Source of the DNA: Bilabrum cf. latius
Taxonomy: Eukaryota > Bigyra: Bicosoecida > Bigyra > Bicosoecida
Direction: 5' to 3'
Assembly: GCA_965178125.1 (NCBI GenBank)
Contig: OZ237752.1
Location: forward strand, 620,001-684,000
Length of the DNA: 64,000 bases
In this document: piece by piece, positions 24,220 to 36,090 of the stretch
How the letters are laid out: every line of letters begins with the position of its first letter
How positions within the stretch are numbered: position 1 is the stretch's first letter
Notes under the pieces: generated by a model
Seen by the model: the letters and a program-made list of their open reading frames with translations, nothing else
Databases searched by the model: none
What the model was told of the DNA's origin: nothing
Position numbers and translations under genes: made by a program

Positions 24220-24795
24220 TCAGTCTCGTTTCGCTCGCTCCGTTGAAGTAGGCGCTGCGACTATTGGAAACGAGCCCCCACAGTCTTCACATGCATAGTC
24301 TTCCTCAAACGTTCTATGCTTTTTCATCCATTTGCCTTCTATTATACTCGAAGGTAAGCACTCGCTTAGCCAGTGCTGCACAGCTGCCGCGCAATTAGGG
24401 TTGGAACCCCCATTCCGTGTCGAGTACAGTGATTGAGCGAACTCTAGAGGCATGTTGGTATACACCTCAGGATATCCCAAGCACTCCACTAGAGCATCCG
24501 CGTCCTCTGCGTACTTGATGTCGACGTCGATTCTCTTCAACCGCCCGTCCGAGTCGAACCAGTGAGACACGAGCGCCACGTGCCGTTTTCCAAGGTACTG
24601 CACCAGCTCGCGTTTCACTTTGCCTGCATACGCAGTGCATGCCTCCGTAGAGGGCTTGCATTCACCTTCATGGCTTGCTGCTATTCGGCACGTCTTCGTG
24701 GCAGGTTTCGAGGTTTTGTCCGTCGTGCCCGGTACGCGTGAAACCGTCGACGATGCCGCCACCGCTCCGGTCCACTCGAAAATGGACAAGGCCAT
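24220..24795 (-). CDS. Family D: small CxxC protein, copy A
   Basis: The minus strand encodes 191 residues from ATG 24795 to TGA 24220-24222. The core is conserved in all five copies: YAGKVKRELVQYLGKRHVAL, SHWFDSDGRLKRIDVDIK, NPNCAAAVQHWLSE and a C-terminal YACEDCGGSFPIVAAPTS. A metal site formed by the CxxC pair is possible. The N-terminal 55 residues are Thr/Ser-rich. No signal peptide or membrane span is seen and the family is not recognised. At complement(24376-24378) this copy has CAG, where copy C has TAG. That swap is direct evidence for UAG as glutamine. No in-frame TAG occurs here. Confidence 0.7.
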   Translation of the reverse strand: MALSIFEWTGAVAASSTVSRVPGTTDKTSKPATKTCRIAASHEGECKPSTEACTAYAGKVKRELVQYLGKRHVALVSHWFDSDGRLKRIDVDIKYAEDADALVECLGYPEVYTNMPLEFAQSLYSTRNGGSNPNCAAAVQHWLSECLPSSIIEGKWMKKHRTFEEDYACEDCGGSFPIVAAPTSTERAKRD

Positions 24796-25313
24796 GCTCA
24801 ATCACGCATGGTTGCGGCTGTTGCGTTAGCGCGGAATCAGCTGCTAAGAGTCGGGAAAGTGCTTGGCTGCGAGCCGCGCGATTCTGCGGAACCGGAACCT
24901 CGAACAGTGTTGGCTTGGTCTGATTTTGGACGGGCTGATGAGCGGGAAATGAGGGGGATGCGCAAGGGGATGGATAGAATATGGTGCAGGATCGGATTGA
25001 GAGCGATCCGAGGCAATGTTAGGGTGAAGGCCGGAGAAAGGAAGCTTTGGAACAGACCGTCACCACAGACCCATCCCCCCGTCGCCGCCCTCTTCCTTCT
25101 CGTCCACCCCCGACTGCCGCTCCTGCGCGTGCCCCGCTGGACTTGTCTGACCGCTCTCTCCTCCGCTTCGCCATCAGTTCCTGCACCTTGAGCGGGTACT
25201 GCACCCAACGTGCGACCTCAATCTCATTGGCCTCACCAGCAATCTGTGTGGCCAACTTCGAGACTCTGTGAACCAATCTGCAAGATTCACGCGGGTACAG
25301 CCAACCCCCCGTG
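24796..25313. other. Repeated spacer between D copy A and TmcB copy 2
   Basis: The first 230 bp recur upstream of D copies B and C and presumably include the D promoter. From 25019 the minus strand carries the antisense gene fragment described separately. The copy A version has an extra stretch of about 45 bp near 25027-25070 that the other two lack. I see no separate gene. Confidence 0.5.
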
Positions 25314-25384
25314 ATGGGACACTGGTACATCTGGAGCTCCTGGGTTCTCGGGCTCGATCTCCTCTGTGGATGGGCTTTGGGTCA
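25019..25384 (-). pseudogene. Antisense gene fragment (YQCPIT family), copy 1
   Basis: The minus strand reads as protein-like sequence: RSSPRTQELQMYQCPITGG, WLYPRESCRLVHRVSKLATQ, VARWVQYPLKVQELMAKR, then a Gly/Arg-rich tail. Two further copies (near 40033-40345 and 41540-41850) keep the frame with mostly conservative changes. No start codon or promoter is evident. The fragment abuts the TmcB-like sequence in the opposite orientation, so it looks like part of another gene captured during duplication. The parent gene is not in the window. Confidence 0.45.
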
Positions 25385-28300
25385 GTCCCTCGCAGACGTG
25401 CACGTGTGGGCCCGCCGCCGGATGCAGAGGTACGCCGCCCTCAAGCACCTCGCCGACAGGAGCGGAGTGTAGCAAGGAGGCCAGCACACCGCCGACAGTG
25501 CCATGGTCCTCGAGAGCAAGAAGGGGCACATCAGCAAGCCCGGGTGGCAGGGGAGGGACCAGCACCAGGACGAGTACGACGACGACGACATGCTTGAGAG
25601 CGCATCCGGAGACATAAACGACGCGGCATCGGCACACGACGATGGCGCGAGCGTACAGTCCGGCAACTCCAAGCCCTCGCACGTGGGCAACCGCTCCACG
25701 CTGAACACCTCTCGCAAGCGCCGCACCGGCAACTCGAGTGCCAGCGCCAACAGCCACTACAAGAGCGCCACTCTACTCGCGAGGGGCGTATCGCTTCAGG
25801 TGGCCGACCAGCTCAACCCCGAGGACGTGCAGGCTGAGCTCAAGAGGGTCAAGGCGGAGGCAGAGAGGGGCTACCAGTACGGGATGGAGCGATTCAACCG
25901 CGATGAGATGGCCTTCTTGCAGTACGGCGTATTCATCCGGTTCTTCTCCTCCTTCAGCTTCCTGGAGTGCATCGCTCTCAGCAGGGCACTGAAGCTCAAT
26001 CCCAGCGTGGACTCGCGCTTCTACAGTAAGACGTACTGGCATCCGTGAAAGTGCATGGTCTCTAATCTACTGTACTGGTTTGCTGCACTTGCACTTCATT
26101 GACCACCTGCTTGCTACCTAGCTGTATCCACTCCTTCCATTCGCAGTCTTCACTCGCGTGCGCGCCCTCAGGGAGTCGGACGGCAGCGGGCTCAGCCCGG
26201 TGGACCGCGTGCTCTTTGACGGCGCCTACAAAGAGGTCATGACCATGCGGCTGCACGCGTACAAGTACATGTCCAGGATCTGGAACACGCTGGGCTCGGC
26301 CCGCCCAGACGTGGCCGTGGTGCTCAGCACCGGCATCGAGATGAAGGCCACTCTGGAGAAGATCGACGTGGCCTTCCGCCGACTCATGGCCCTCAACTCG
26401 GAGAGCACAGCGGTGCTCCGGGCCCTGGCGTCCTACCTGATCGACCTGAGGTCCCAGCCCGAGCGTGCCACGGAGCTCTTGAACAAGGCCAACCGCATCG
26501 AGGACTCGTCCAGGAAGTCTCGCATGAAGCTCGTGCAGAACGTCGAGTTCGGCACCTCCACGCACACGCAGTCCATCCTCGAAGACGGCGCAGCCATCAT
26601 CACCATCAGCGGAGCGGCAGCCGTGGGCAGCGACTCCAAGCTGGGTGAGATCGTGCAGGTGACGCCGTCTGCATCGCGGCTCTTCGGCTATGGGGCCTCG
26701 CAGATGATCGGCCAGAACGTCGCCATCATTGTCCCGCCTCCCATCGACCTCGTGCACAACCGGCTGATGGCTGCATTCGGCAGGAAGCGCACCTCCGCGA
26801 TCGTTGGTGCAACAAAGCTGGTCTTCGGGCAGAAGCGCACGGGAGACGTCTTCCCCATGTGGCTGCAGGTGTCCGAAGCGCCTCCGGACGAGCAGACCGC
26901 TGAGCCCCGGTTCTCTGCGGTGGTGCACGAGGTAGTGACCCAGCAGGATTTCGTCATCTTCGGTGGTCCCGAGGTGCAGTTCAAGATCCACGGGTGCAGC
27001 GCTCGCACCCTTGAAATGCTGGGCCTGGAGAACGAGGCGCTCCAGTCGGAAGAGATCAGCATGGAGCAGTTCTTCCCGTCCATCGACTCCACCTACAGCG
27101 AGGAGATCCCGCTCAGCGAGGAGGACATCAGGGCCATTGCTGCTGTGCCCGTCGTGCAGAACCTGGAGGACGTGCTAGGCTCTTTGAGGCTGCAGTCGCG
27201 GACCATCTCGGGCCGCGCCCTGATGCGACCCATGCACGCGCATCAGCACCACGTGGGCATTCATGAACCGGCCGGTGGCGGCGCCTCGATCGGATCTGAC
27301 GCGGCTGCGCACGGTGACAGCTAGCATGACAGCGAGCATGCCGCACACCGTGGCCTCGCTCCCATCATCGGAGAAGGGCGAGTGCGAGACGGAAAGAATC
27401 TTCGCCAGTCCGTGGGCTTCAAGATGGAGAAGAGAGGGAGGCCCGAGGACGATGAAGGCGAGCGATCGGGAGGCAGCCGGTCCAAGTCGAAGAGCAAGAG
27501 GAAGAAGAAGAAGGATGCAAAGGCCTCCAGACACGACCAGCTCAAGGCCGCCATCGCCAACTGCCAGTCAGCTCGCGCCAAGCCCATGCGCCAGCAACGC
27601 AAGCCAGGGATCATCCCTGTGCGGGTGCTGGGAGTGGATTCACTCATCGTTGGGTGCTGCCAGCGAGTCGTGATCGGCAGCGTGCCCACGTTCTACGTCC
27701 TCAAGTACAATGCGCTCCAGTACAGCGAGATTGAGGGCGAATCACGCCAATCGTTGGGTTCCTACCGCCGGCACTCGAGTGCTGGCATGCACGATGGTGG
27801 GTTTGCAAGGCAGAGCAGTCCCTCGCGCCGCGCCTCTGGAAGCACGGCAGCAAAGGGGTAGTACTCGCAGCTCGCGTCATGGCGGTTCGACAGCAAGATC
27901 GACATTCCATCTGGGACCACCTCACGGCAGCGCGCCGGGTCAGATGCGCTGCATGAGGGCGGTAGCGCAGATGCAGCCAAATTCGAGGTGGAGGTGGCAT
28001 CGAGGAAGCTTCGCTCCACCCCCACCGCACCCACACGGCCAGGGGGCATGACTCTTCCGGCCATCCCAGCAGAGAGGAGCCACGAATCTGAGAATCAAGA
28101 GATCTCCGCAGTGGCCATTGGCCCCGGCCCGGACGCCAGCAGCGACTAGCGGCCCGCGCCCGTGCCGGAGTCCAAGGACGAGGATGCCAACGAGGACAAC
28201 GAGGACGCCATGGGCCAAGTGGAGCAGGACGCTACGGCACAGGCGGACGGGTCGCAGGCAAGCGCAGATGCTGTGGCCCGTGTGATGCACGGGACGGGCG

Positions 28301-31300
28301 AGGACGAGACAATGAATCGCAGCCGCGGGTCAGACAGCAGCGCGGACGAGCACAAGAGCTCTGACACGAGAGACCCGAGCTCGCCGGACGGCAACGGGGC
28401 TGCCGCTGCTTCTGCTGCCGGGGCGCACTTCCGATCAGGCGACCGGACATCCGATCGGACCCCAGCACTTCCACTCGTCATCGCTTCGGAGAGAAGGCCC
28501 TCGCAGAGCCGAGGCATCCTCAAGCGGGGCACCATCCAGCGAGACTATGAGCACGAGGCTGGCAATGGGACAGCATCGCACAGTCTGCTAGGCAACGATG
28601 ACGCGGACGAGGATGGCGACACTTCGTTCCTGCGGTCGTCATCGATACGGTCCGAGAGCACGAGCGAGAGGAGGCGCAGAGACAGCAAGACCGAAGTGCT
28701 GGTCGTTGACAGGGCCAAGAGCTTCCACAGCGGCACCGGATCCACTCGGTCCAGCATTGCCCGGATCCAGCAGCTGTCCAAGGGTGCGGTCGAGCCGGAG
28801 ATCCGATCCATCAGGGTCATGCTGATCGTGCTTGGCACTGCGGTGCTGGCGCTTGGCATCGGCATCGTCCTCTACATGTCCAACGTGGTCAATAACATCC
28901 GGAACAACTCGGCCTCCGTGTGGATCGCGGGACAGAGGCGCAGGGCCATGCAGACGGGCATCGATGCGGTGCTGTGGATGAGCTTCCAGAGCTTTGACGC
29001 AAATGGCACGGTGACGGGAGCGTCCTTCGTCCTGGACTCGATCGAGGACACCGTGCGACGGCTGCAGATCTCGAGGGCGGCGAGCGACGCCCACCTCGCG
29101 GCGTATCGCGCATCCAGCGAGGTCGACCTGGCTGCCCTCGATGCAATGCGTGGCGCTGAAGAGGAAGCTGGCAGCCTGCTCCACGATGTAGCTCTGCGCG
29201 GGGAGATGTACGAGCACCGGCGGCAGCTCCAGTACAGCACGAATGCAGAGACGGCAGCCATGGCCAGCCACGGCAAGGGCGCCCTGGAGCTGCTGGCGCT
29301 GATCGCGGACGAGATCCAGATCGCCCAGGCGCGCATGTTTGAGATCAAGACGGATGACTAGGTGCGCTAGTTCGAGGCAGAGCACCGCACCGCCATGCGG
29401 CTGCCGCAGCAGGCAGGCGGGGGCACGGTGTTCGTGCCGCTGGTGCAGCACGTGCAGGAGATTGTCGCTGCCATGCGGAGGATCTCCCGTCTCAACCCTC
29501 AGAACGTCACCGTCACCCAGCGTGACGTCCTGTTTCTGAGCCTCAACACTGAGGTGTGGGACATGGCCATGGGTCACTCTTTGGAGATGAGGTACGTGGT
29601 GTATGCTGCTGTCTTCCCCAGGACCGTGCAGGAGGTGATGATATTCGGGTCTTGCGTGTTCGTGGTGTACATCCTCCTGGGATCGTGCGTGTTTGCCAAC
29701 CTGACCACCCGGCTGGGCGCCAAGGTGAGCCTGGTGCTGCAGACCTTCCTTTTGCTCCCACGGTCGACTGCCCGGCGATTGGCCAGCCGCTCCCAGAGAC
29801 AGCTCAACAAGGTGATGAGAGAGATCAACAGCGAGCTGGCCTCCGACTCCGAGGACGAGAGCGAGGAGGAAAGCGACCAGGAAATGATGCGTGGCCTGGA
29901 GACGGGCTCCGATGCGGATGTCACCACGCGCCTCATCGAGAAGCAGGGCCACGGGGCCGACGAAACCGTCGCGGACAGGGACCAGCTCGCCAAGTCGCTG
30001 GGACAGGGCGGTCGCAGTGCAGCGGCAGTATACCCCGACAAGGAAGACGGAGCGAGCTCGGCCGTGGTGCGCATCAAGGAGCCCATCAGCTCAGGCAGGT
30101 CGCAGGGATCCCGCAGGAGCAGGCACTCGTCCCGCTTCTCCTCTCGGAAGGCGCGAGATGCAGCCTACGTGGCAGCCATGGCCAACTTGAGGAACCACAC
30201 GGACAGCTCTCAGTTCGTGTGGAGGTCGACGGTGTGGCTGCTCGTGCCTATCCTGCTTGTCCTTGGCTTCATTGTCTTCTTCGTCCTGTGGCAGCTGTCC
30301 TTCACCCAGGTCATGCTCAGGACCTCACAGAGGATCATCGCGGCGTCCTCGCTGGAGTCTCAGCTTGCGGGTACCACCAACACGATGCTGGGCCTGAACT
30401 CGGCCATTGCTCGCAATTCCGGCAGCGACCGCATCATTGAGCTCGCCAAGCTGGCCGACCTGCAGGGACAGAAGACAACCGCCGTGTCCTCTGTGCTGAC
30501 GTTCGGCGGGAAGGCAGTGCTGACCAAGCTGCTAGTTGCGAACTCCACGCGAGCTGAGGAGGTATTCGGCCACATCTCAGAGGATGAGGTCACCCTGGAT
30601 GCTATTGAGAGCTCCAAGGACCCGGGAGGGAGCCAGGCGTACGAGGTGATGCACAGCGACACGTGCAGTGCGGTGGTGTGGCCCAACACCAGCACAGTAG
30701 TGTCTCTGGAGCGGATCGACCGCGCATAGAGCCGTCCGTCCGAGAGCGAACTGGCCAGCCAGGAGTACGCCGATGCTCTTCAGATGTGCCTGGAGACCGA
30801 GGGCGGCGTGCTAGGCGAGGGAGCTCTGTCCGCCATCGCCACTGTGGTGTTCAATTTGAGGCAGGCCGTGTCCGCCGTGTTCCTGGACCTGACGGGCCTG
30901 CCGCCCCCGTCCATGCGAGGCAACTCGGCCGACGACGTCTCCGTGATTCGGCGGCAGAGGCGCGCCCTGCTGGGCCTGGCCGACGACGACTGGCACGATG
31001 GGGATGTCAATGGGGCTCTGTTTGGGGACACGGAAGAGATGGCCGGGCTCTTGGGAGAGGATGGTGTAGACCATGGGTAGCCCGTGGGCTCCGTGCAAGG
31101 ACGCGATGGCAGCCTGTGGAGCTCTGGTTGGGAGCAGCAGCGGGGCGAGGGCGGGTCCTGGGACTGGGGAGGGGAGGGGCTCGGCAGCGAGAGCTCCATC
31201 CGGAGGAGTGACGGGCGGGCCCGTGGGGTGCCGCAAGCATCGCGGTCGACGGGCATCGGTGCGCCGCCGACTGCTAGCCAGAGCTAGTCCTCCAAAGCGC

Positions 31301-31827
31301 CGGTTGCCGCGTCGCTGCCCAAGCACCACGAGCCTGAATCCAGGGAGCTGAACGGTGGCAACGCCACCGCAGGTGCTCTGGACAGCTCGGGCACCCAGAC
31401 GCCGAATTCCACGGAGCCTGCGCTTGCGTTCAGCACGGTCGCCACGATGCTGGACTTCACTTTCAGGATCAGGTCGATCGTGAACCCGTTCCTGCTGCAC
31501 TCCATCTCGGCAGTGCGGGTGAATTTCTTCCTCGGCCTGAACGCCTCCTTGATCAGCGGTTAGAACCTGCTCAACATTTCCGCTTGGGTGTTCGTGGGAG
31601 TGTTCCTGGTGACCACGGCCTTCTACTGGCCGGCCGTGGCAAGCCTGAACGTGCCGCTCACTTCGGCGAGGCAGATGCTCCTGCTGCTGCCAGAGGAGAC
31701 CATCCTGCGGATCACGGTGCTACGGACGGCTCTGTATCGGATCGCGACCGACCATGAGAGGGCAGCGGCAGGGCAAGCCAAGGTGGCTCCCGAGGGGGGT
31801 GATGCGGCCGCGGGCGCTGGAAAGTGA
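25314..31827 (+). CDS. TmcB-like protein, 5'-truncated copy 2 with a chimeric start
   Basis: From 25383 this copy matches copy 1 (from 15981) with a constant 9402-bp offset to the TGA at 31825-31827, so no net indels. The first exon, the first 300 codons of exon 2 and the normal promoter are missing. Upstream the frame stays open to ATG 25314, adding 23 hydrophobic residues (MGHWYIWSSWVLGLDLLCGW) that come from sequence antisense to another gene fragment. With intron 26026-26146 the model has 2131 codons. All internal UAGs match copy 1. Changes are few and often silent or conservative (R to K and V to I in the PAS region). It could be a recent pseudogene or an expressed shortened protein lacking the N-terminal membrane region. 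Confidence 0.7.
26026..26146 (+). other. Intron of TmcB-like copy 2 (121 nt)
   Basis: It matches intron 2 of copy 1 in position and length. The GTAAGA donor and TTCGCAG acceptor are preserved; a few internal bases differ. Confidence 0.8.
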
Positions 31828-33530
31828 TTGAACATTGTGCATCCTTCACGATACAATTGCACTGCAACTGGGTGCTCTGCCTGGCACCGGCTAATTGCCC
31901 TCATTCTCTTTGCGCCCCGGTCGACTTGTGCCCCCCGCGGCTAGAGTCCCCGGCGTCTGCCATGAGGCGGCGGGTGGCTCGTTTAGTGCGAGTTGTCAGG
32001 ACACGTGAAGCGGCATCCATGCGTGTGACAAGTGAGATCATTGAGTTTGGCATGCAAGGAATGGATATCTCTCAGTCGGTAGAGAGCCGAAGTGAGCAGA
32101 GCGGGCTCGGAGACTTTGTCGGCATTCCCGACGCCCCGGTACTACATCACTGCAGTATCGTCTCCTTAGCACCTCATGCCTGGTCCATGCGTCTGCTGTG
32201 GAACAGGGTGGATCCCAGGGGAATGCGGGCCAGGGGGCGCAGCCGCTGCTTACTGCGGCCGAGGAGGAGCGGGGGCGTGCGGTGGAGGGCTATATGCAAG
32301 AGTTGCGGGGGTGGATAGCAGGACAGATGCATAATCATATGCGTGATAAACGATGATGTCGCCGTGGGAAGCTAAGTAAGACTTTCCATGGCTGCTTCTG
32401 AGCTGAGCTGAGCTGGCTCCCACGAGCCACGGGACAATCCATGCCCGGCTTGAGTCACTCTACCTTGCCATATTTATGAGCCAATCCAACGTATCCTGAC
32501 CCGCCATTCATTTCAATGCGTGCAACTGACTTGCAAATGTACCTACACTACGCCACCATTCGGGTATCTCGCAGATCTATCGCCCAACAGGCCATCGGGC
32601 CGCAGTCCTTGTGCTCATGTAGGCCTAGCTAGACCAAGCGAACGAAAGGTTCTGGATTCAATCCAGTTAATGTCTATTATATTCCATCTTGGGTGTTTCA
32701 GTTGGTTGATAAAGGCGTGCCTGGGCACACGAGCAAGTTCTCGGGCAAGTGCTCGAATCCGGAAATGGCACGGAGCCCGTCCAGTACGTTGCATCGTCAC
32801 AAGCTCAGCAACATTTCAGCAGCAGTAGCAACAACGAAAATCTCAAGCCTCTGTTGACTCCCAGGTCAATATGGGTGACAATGATCGCAATCGTCCTGTA
32901 CGCCATCGCCCTTGTGGGCTGGAATCGGACGACGATGGCGGCTACCCCTGTTCGTTTGGAGCAGAAAAATTCCTGCCCCCGGTCCCGCAGACCCACTGGG
33001 CTTCACCCCGAACGACTGGTTCTTCACCGGTCCACCTGAATGCGGTATTCATCTGACACTACGAATGTACACGCCACTTTCCCCATGCACCCGACTGGCC
33101 TCGTCGCCACATGGCTTCCTGTTCCTGTTCCCCGCCCTAGGGACCGTGTGCTTTGCTCCCTGCATTGCCACCTTGGCCCTATCCTTTCAGCTTGCACGCG
33201 CCAGTCCTGGCCGACCTGCCGTGCGCCCCATCTGTCCACCCACCTGTTGGCCCTCTGCGTGCTGCTGGCCATGCAGCCCGCTGCCACCCGCGTCTCCCTC
33301 GTGCGTTGCACCTGGAGCCCCCATTCCTCCCGTTGTGTTCTCCCTGTTGACACCGCACTGTCCTCGCCTGTGCCGGTGCCCCCCTCTTCTTCTCCACCTT
33401 CTGTCCTCCTGCGCCCACCTCGTCTTCCGTCTCACCTCTGCTCCCCGTTGCTTCAATCCTGAAATTCCTGATGTCCGAGTACATATAACAAGATCTACGC
33501 GGCTGATCTTGTCGCTTCTATAGGAGTTGC
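31828..33530 (+). other. Region between TmcB copy 2 and the retroelement
   Basis: Up to 32007 it is the shared TmcB 3' flank. About 32190-32340 is a shortened, diverged P fragment (SAVEQGGSQGNAGQ, EGYMQELRGWIAGQ). Around 32830-33050, frames include a hydrophobic SIWVTMIAIVLYAIALVGW and, in another frame, DPLGFTPNDWFFTGPPECG. These look protein-like but I could not join them into a gene. From 33070 to 33460 the plus strand is pyrimidine-rich with no convincing frame. Confidence 0.35.
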
Positions 33531-36090
33531 GATCGTCAGCCAGATCAGTAGCTTTGGCCCAGTACAGGCTCTCCCTCTTGCAAAGCTTGCGATCAGCTGC
33601 TTCTTGCAGTCAGACTACAGCAAACCTGTTGTCCCACCCGAGCACCAGCTTCGCAGTTCGGCTTCACGCTGCGCCGTGACCGAGTGATCGCAATCCTGAA
33701 GATTCTGCAGCAGACCTTCACCGCGGGGAAGCAGGGCCTCGTGCTCCTGTTCGGAGACTTGAAAGCAGCATTCGACCGAGTCCAATGGCCTATCATGCGG
33801 TACACGCTAGAGAAGGCTGGACTGAGCGCGACCGCTTCGAGTGCATTCGTCAATAGGATGAAAGCTAAAGCGGAGGTGTACCACCGCCCAAGCAACACCC
33901 GATCGGAACCATTCGAGCGAGGAAAGGGGACATGCCAGGGAGATCCCATCTCCCCAGATGGCTTCGCGGTATCAATGGTACCTGCGAACGAGTACGTCAG
34001 GCAGGCGTGCGCAGGACCGCAAGCGGCACCACTGACAGCCGATTGGGACATCGCACAGAAGGAGCCACAGACGCTGTACGCGGACGACACCTGCGTCACT
34101 ATGTTGTGCAAGAGCGGCTCGCTGACGGCTGTAGCAGTGCTCTCCATTGGACACCATGAGTCTGGCCATGAGTTGGGCGTAAGAGCAGTCAGCAATGGCT
34201 ACACGAGCAAGACAGCTGTGATGGCGACCGGACTGACCCGTGAGGCGTTCGAAGCAACTGACGACGACGTGGAAAGCGGACGTGCAGTTGCATTCACCCC
34301 AGAGGAGCTCAATCTCAGGATCCAAGAGCAACTTCCTGGCACTCTAGCCACGGCACCACTGGAGCCAATCCGACTGGTCCACAAGTACGACTACCTCGGC
34401 TTCCGTCTACACACCAGACGGGCACCGGTCAAAATGGCCGACGGAAGTACTAGACAGCTCCACGTCCTGGACCCAGTGAAACACTTGGAGAGGCAAGCCG
34501 GCAAGGCAAGACGAAGCATTGCGGACATCTGCCAAGCAGCCGTGAACTCTGACTGGAGCCTTGCACAGCTGTCCTCGATCCTGTACAGTGCAGTCTACGG
34601 GACGGTGCTGCAAGACCTCCACCTCTCAGCGGCACCAGCAGGCTTCGAGCAGGAGCTAAAACGCAAGACAGTGAAATGCACCTACGTACCAGGTATAGTC
34701 TGGAACAAGGCAGCTTTGAACATTGTCGACGAGGTCCTAGACTGTGCCAGGGCCGCCCTGGTCGAAGCAGCCCCCCGACTTCCTAAGAAAGGAGGCGGCC
34801 GTTTCCTGCCGAAGGACACGGTCAGGGCGCTGGTCTGGCCGGCCGACGCGATGGCCAGAGCTGTCTCACAGGCGTACGGCTGCTCACTGGTGCTGCTGAG
34901 CGGAGACACGCCTGCCCACATGCAGCTAACCGCGTGGTACATGGTCAAGCACGAACCTAGTGCCCAGGGACCTATGGCGAACATGGCCGCAGTCTACAGG
35001 TGCCAACATGGCGCACGAGACCAGTCCGTCTTCCAGATGATCTTCAACACCAAGAACCGCAAGCAGCTGAAACGAACGTTCACCTCGTGGCTGTGCCCGT
35101 ATATCCTACGGGACGCGACTGCACTGCTGAAGTCGAGCTCCAGCACGCACGCTGCCGGTATACTGCGCGAAGCAGAAACGATGCACCCGGTAGCGACAGA
35201 CGCCTGGGCAAAGTTTGACGAGGACTCTGTAGGCATGAAATACCTACAGAGCTGCATCGGTTTGGACAATTCCCGGATCCTCGGCCCTTCGGCCATGCCG
35301 GCGATAGCACGGAGCACCTGGCGAGGCCGAGACGGCCGCCTCATCCTACGATGGCTCACTGGGCGTTACCCTCGGGAAGGGACCATGCACCACAGAGGAG
35401 AACGCTCGGTACAGGCCGAGATGATGCGCGCGGAAGCCACGCACACGGACGTACCCTGGGCACCCACGGCAGTGGGGAGAGCACTATGGATGGAACACGT
35501 CAAAACGGAGCAGGTGCTGACACAGGAACACCGAGGGGACGCAGACTCCTTGGAGCTCTCTATCGTCCAAGGCACCCTCGAACAACTCCAAGAACGGTGC
35601 CGACGTGCAATCCGACGCTTGTAGCAGAGGGCCAATGAGAGCTTCGGACGAGCCATTGAGGGGTTGTAGTCCTGCCAACTGTGCGTAGCTGAACAACTCA
35701 GCTCGGGCAGCCCAACAGCCCGAGACCTTGCAATCCGAGCCCACCCGCTCGGACACATACTGAATCCCTCCGAGAACTAGTTCATCGGAGAGTGGATGAC
35801 AGGAACGCTGGGCCGTTGCGCCCTCAGCAAGGAGCTTCAGGTGCTAGAACGCATCTGGGCGAAGGGAACGGCAAGGCTAGCACGCTCCCGGATCTGGAGC
35901 AGGCAACAAGTCCTAGAGGCGGACTATATGGCGGTCTGGTGGCGAGAGGCTGAACGCCTCACGCCTCGCCAGGCCTTCCTCGCGCATGCTCCCTCACTGC
36001 GGACGTTCGACTGGGTCTGACTCCCAGGAGATCTCAACGCGATGCGCTTAGGACACGGGTCCTAGGCATGTATCGGTCTTAACCAGACCA
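33531..36090 (+). mobile_element. 5'-truncated LINE-type (non-LTR) retrotransposon
   Basis: A reverse transcriptase frame (33684-36020) is preceded by about 150 bp that belong to the same protein but are frameshifted: KPVVPPEHQ in one frame, then QFGFTLRRD in the next. No endonuclease domain or first ORF is recognisable upstream, so the 5' part is missing. Past the stop codon two small hairpins occur, stems AGGAC/GTCCT at 36050-36063 and GGTCT/AGACC at 36075-36089. Such 3' structures are often RT recognition sites in LINEs; that role is inferred here. No poly(A) tail or target-site duplication was identified. Confidence 0.7.
33684..36020 (+). CDS. LINE-type reverse transcriptase (partial, uses UAG codons)
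   Basis: The frame covers 778 residues to TGA 36018. RT motifs appear in order: FGDLKAAFDRVQW (motif A Asp), KGTCQGDPISPDGFAVSM, and LYADDTCVTM near 34075-34095 (catalytic Asp pair). A typical long LINE C-terminal region follows. After a UAG at 35622 the frame continues through two more (35667, 35778). It includes a candidate zinc knuckle, SCQLCVAEQ then AHPLGH, so the C terminus is only complete under the altered code. The protein copies its own RNA at nicked target DNA. It is probably inactive here, because the N-terminal part is frameshifted and no endonuclease is visible. 33684 is a GTG; no Met start exists, as expected for a truncated copy. Confidence 0.85.

Noticed and set aside
28639-29952. 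Minus-strand frame of 437 codons in TmcB copy 2 (and 19240-20550 in copy 1)
   Set aside because: It mirrors the conserved plus-strand frame; its sequence is explained by complementarity and it has no independent features.
33060-33530. Frame of 203 codons upstream of the retroelement as LINE ORF1
   Set aside because: The sequence is a pyrimidine-rich stretch giving Pro/Ser/Leu-rich translation in all frames, with no zinc knuckle or coiled coil.
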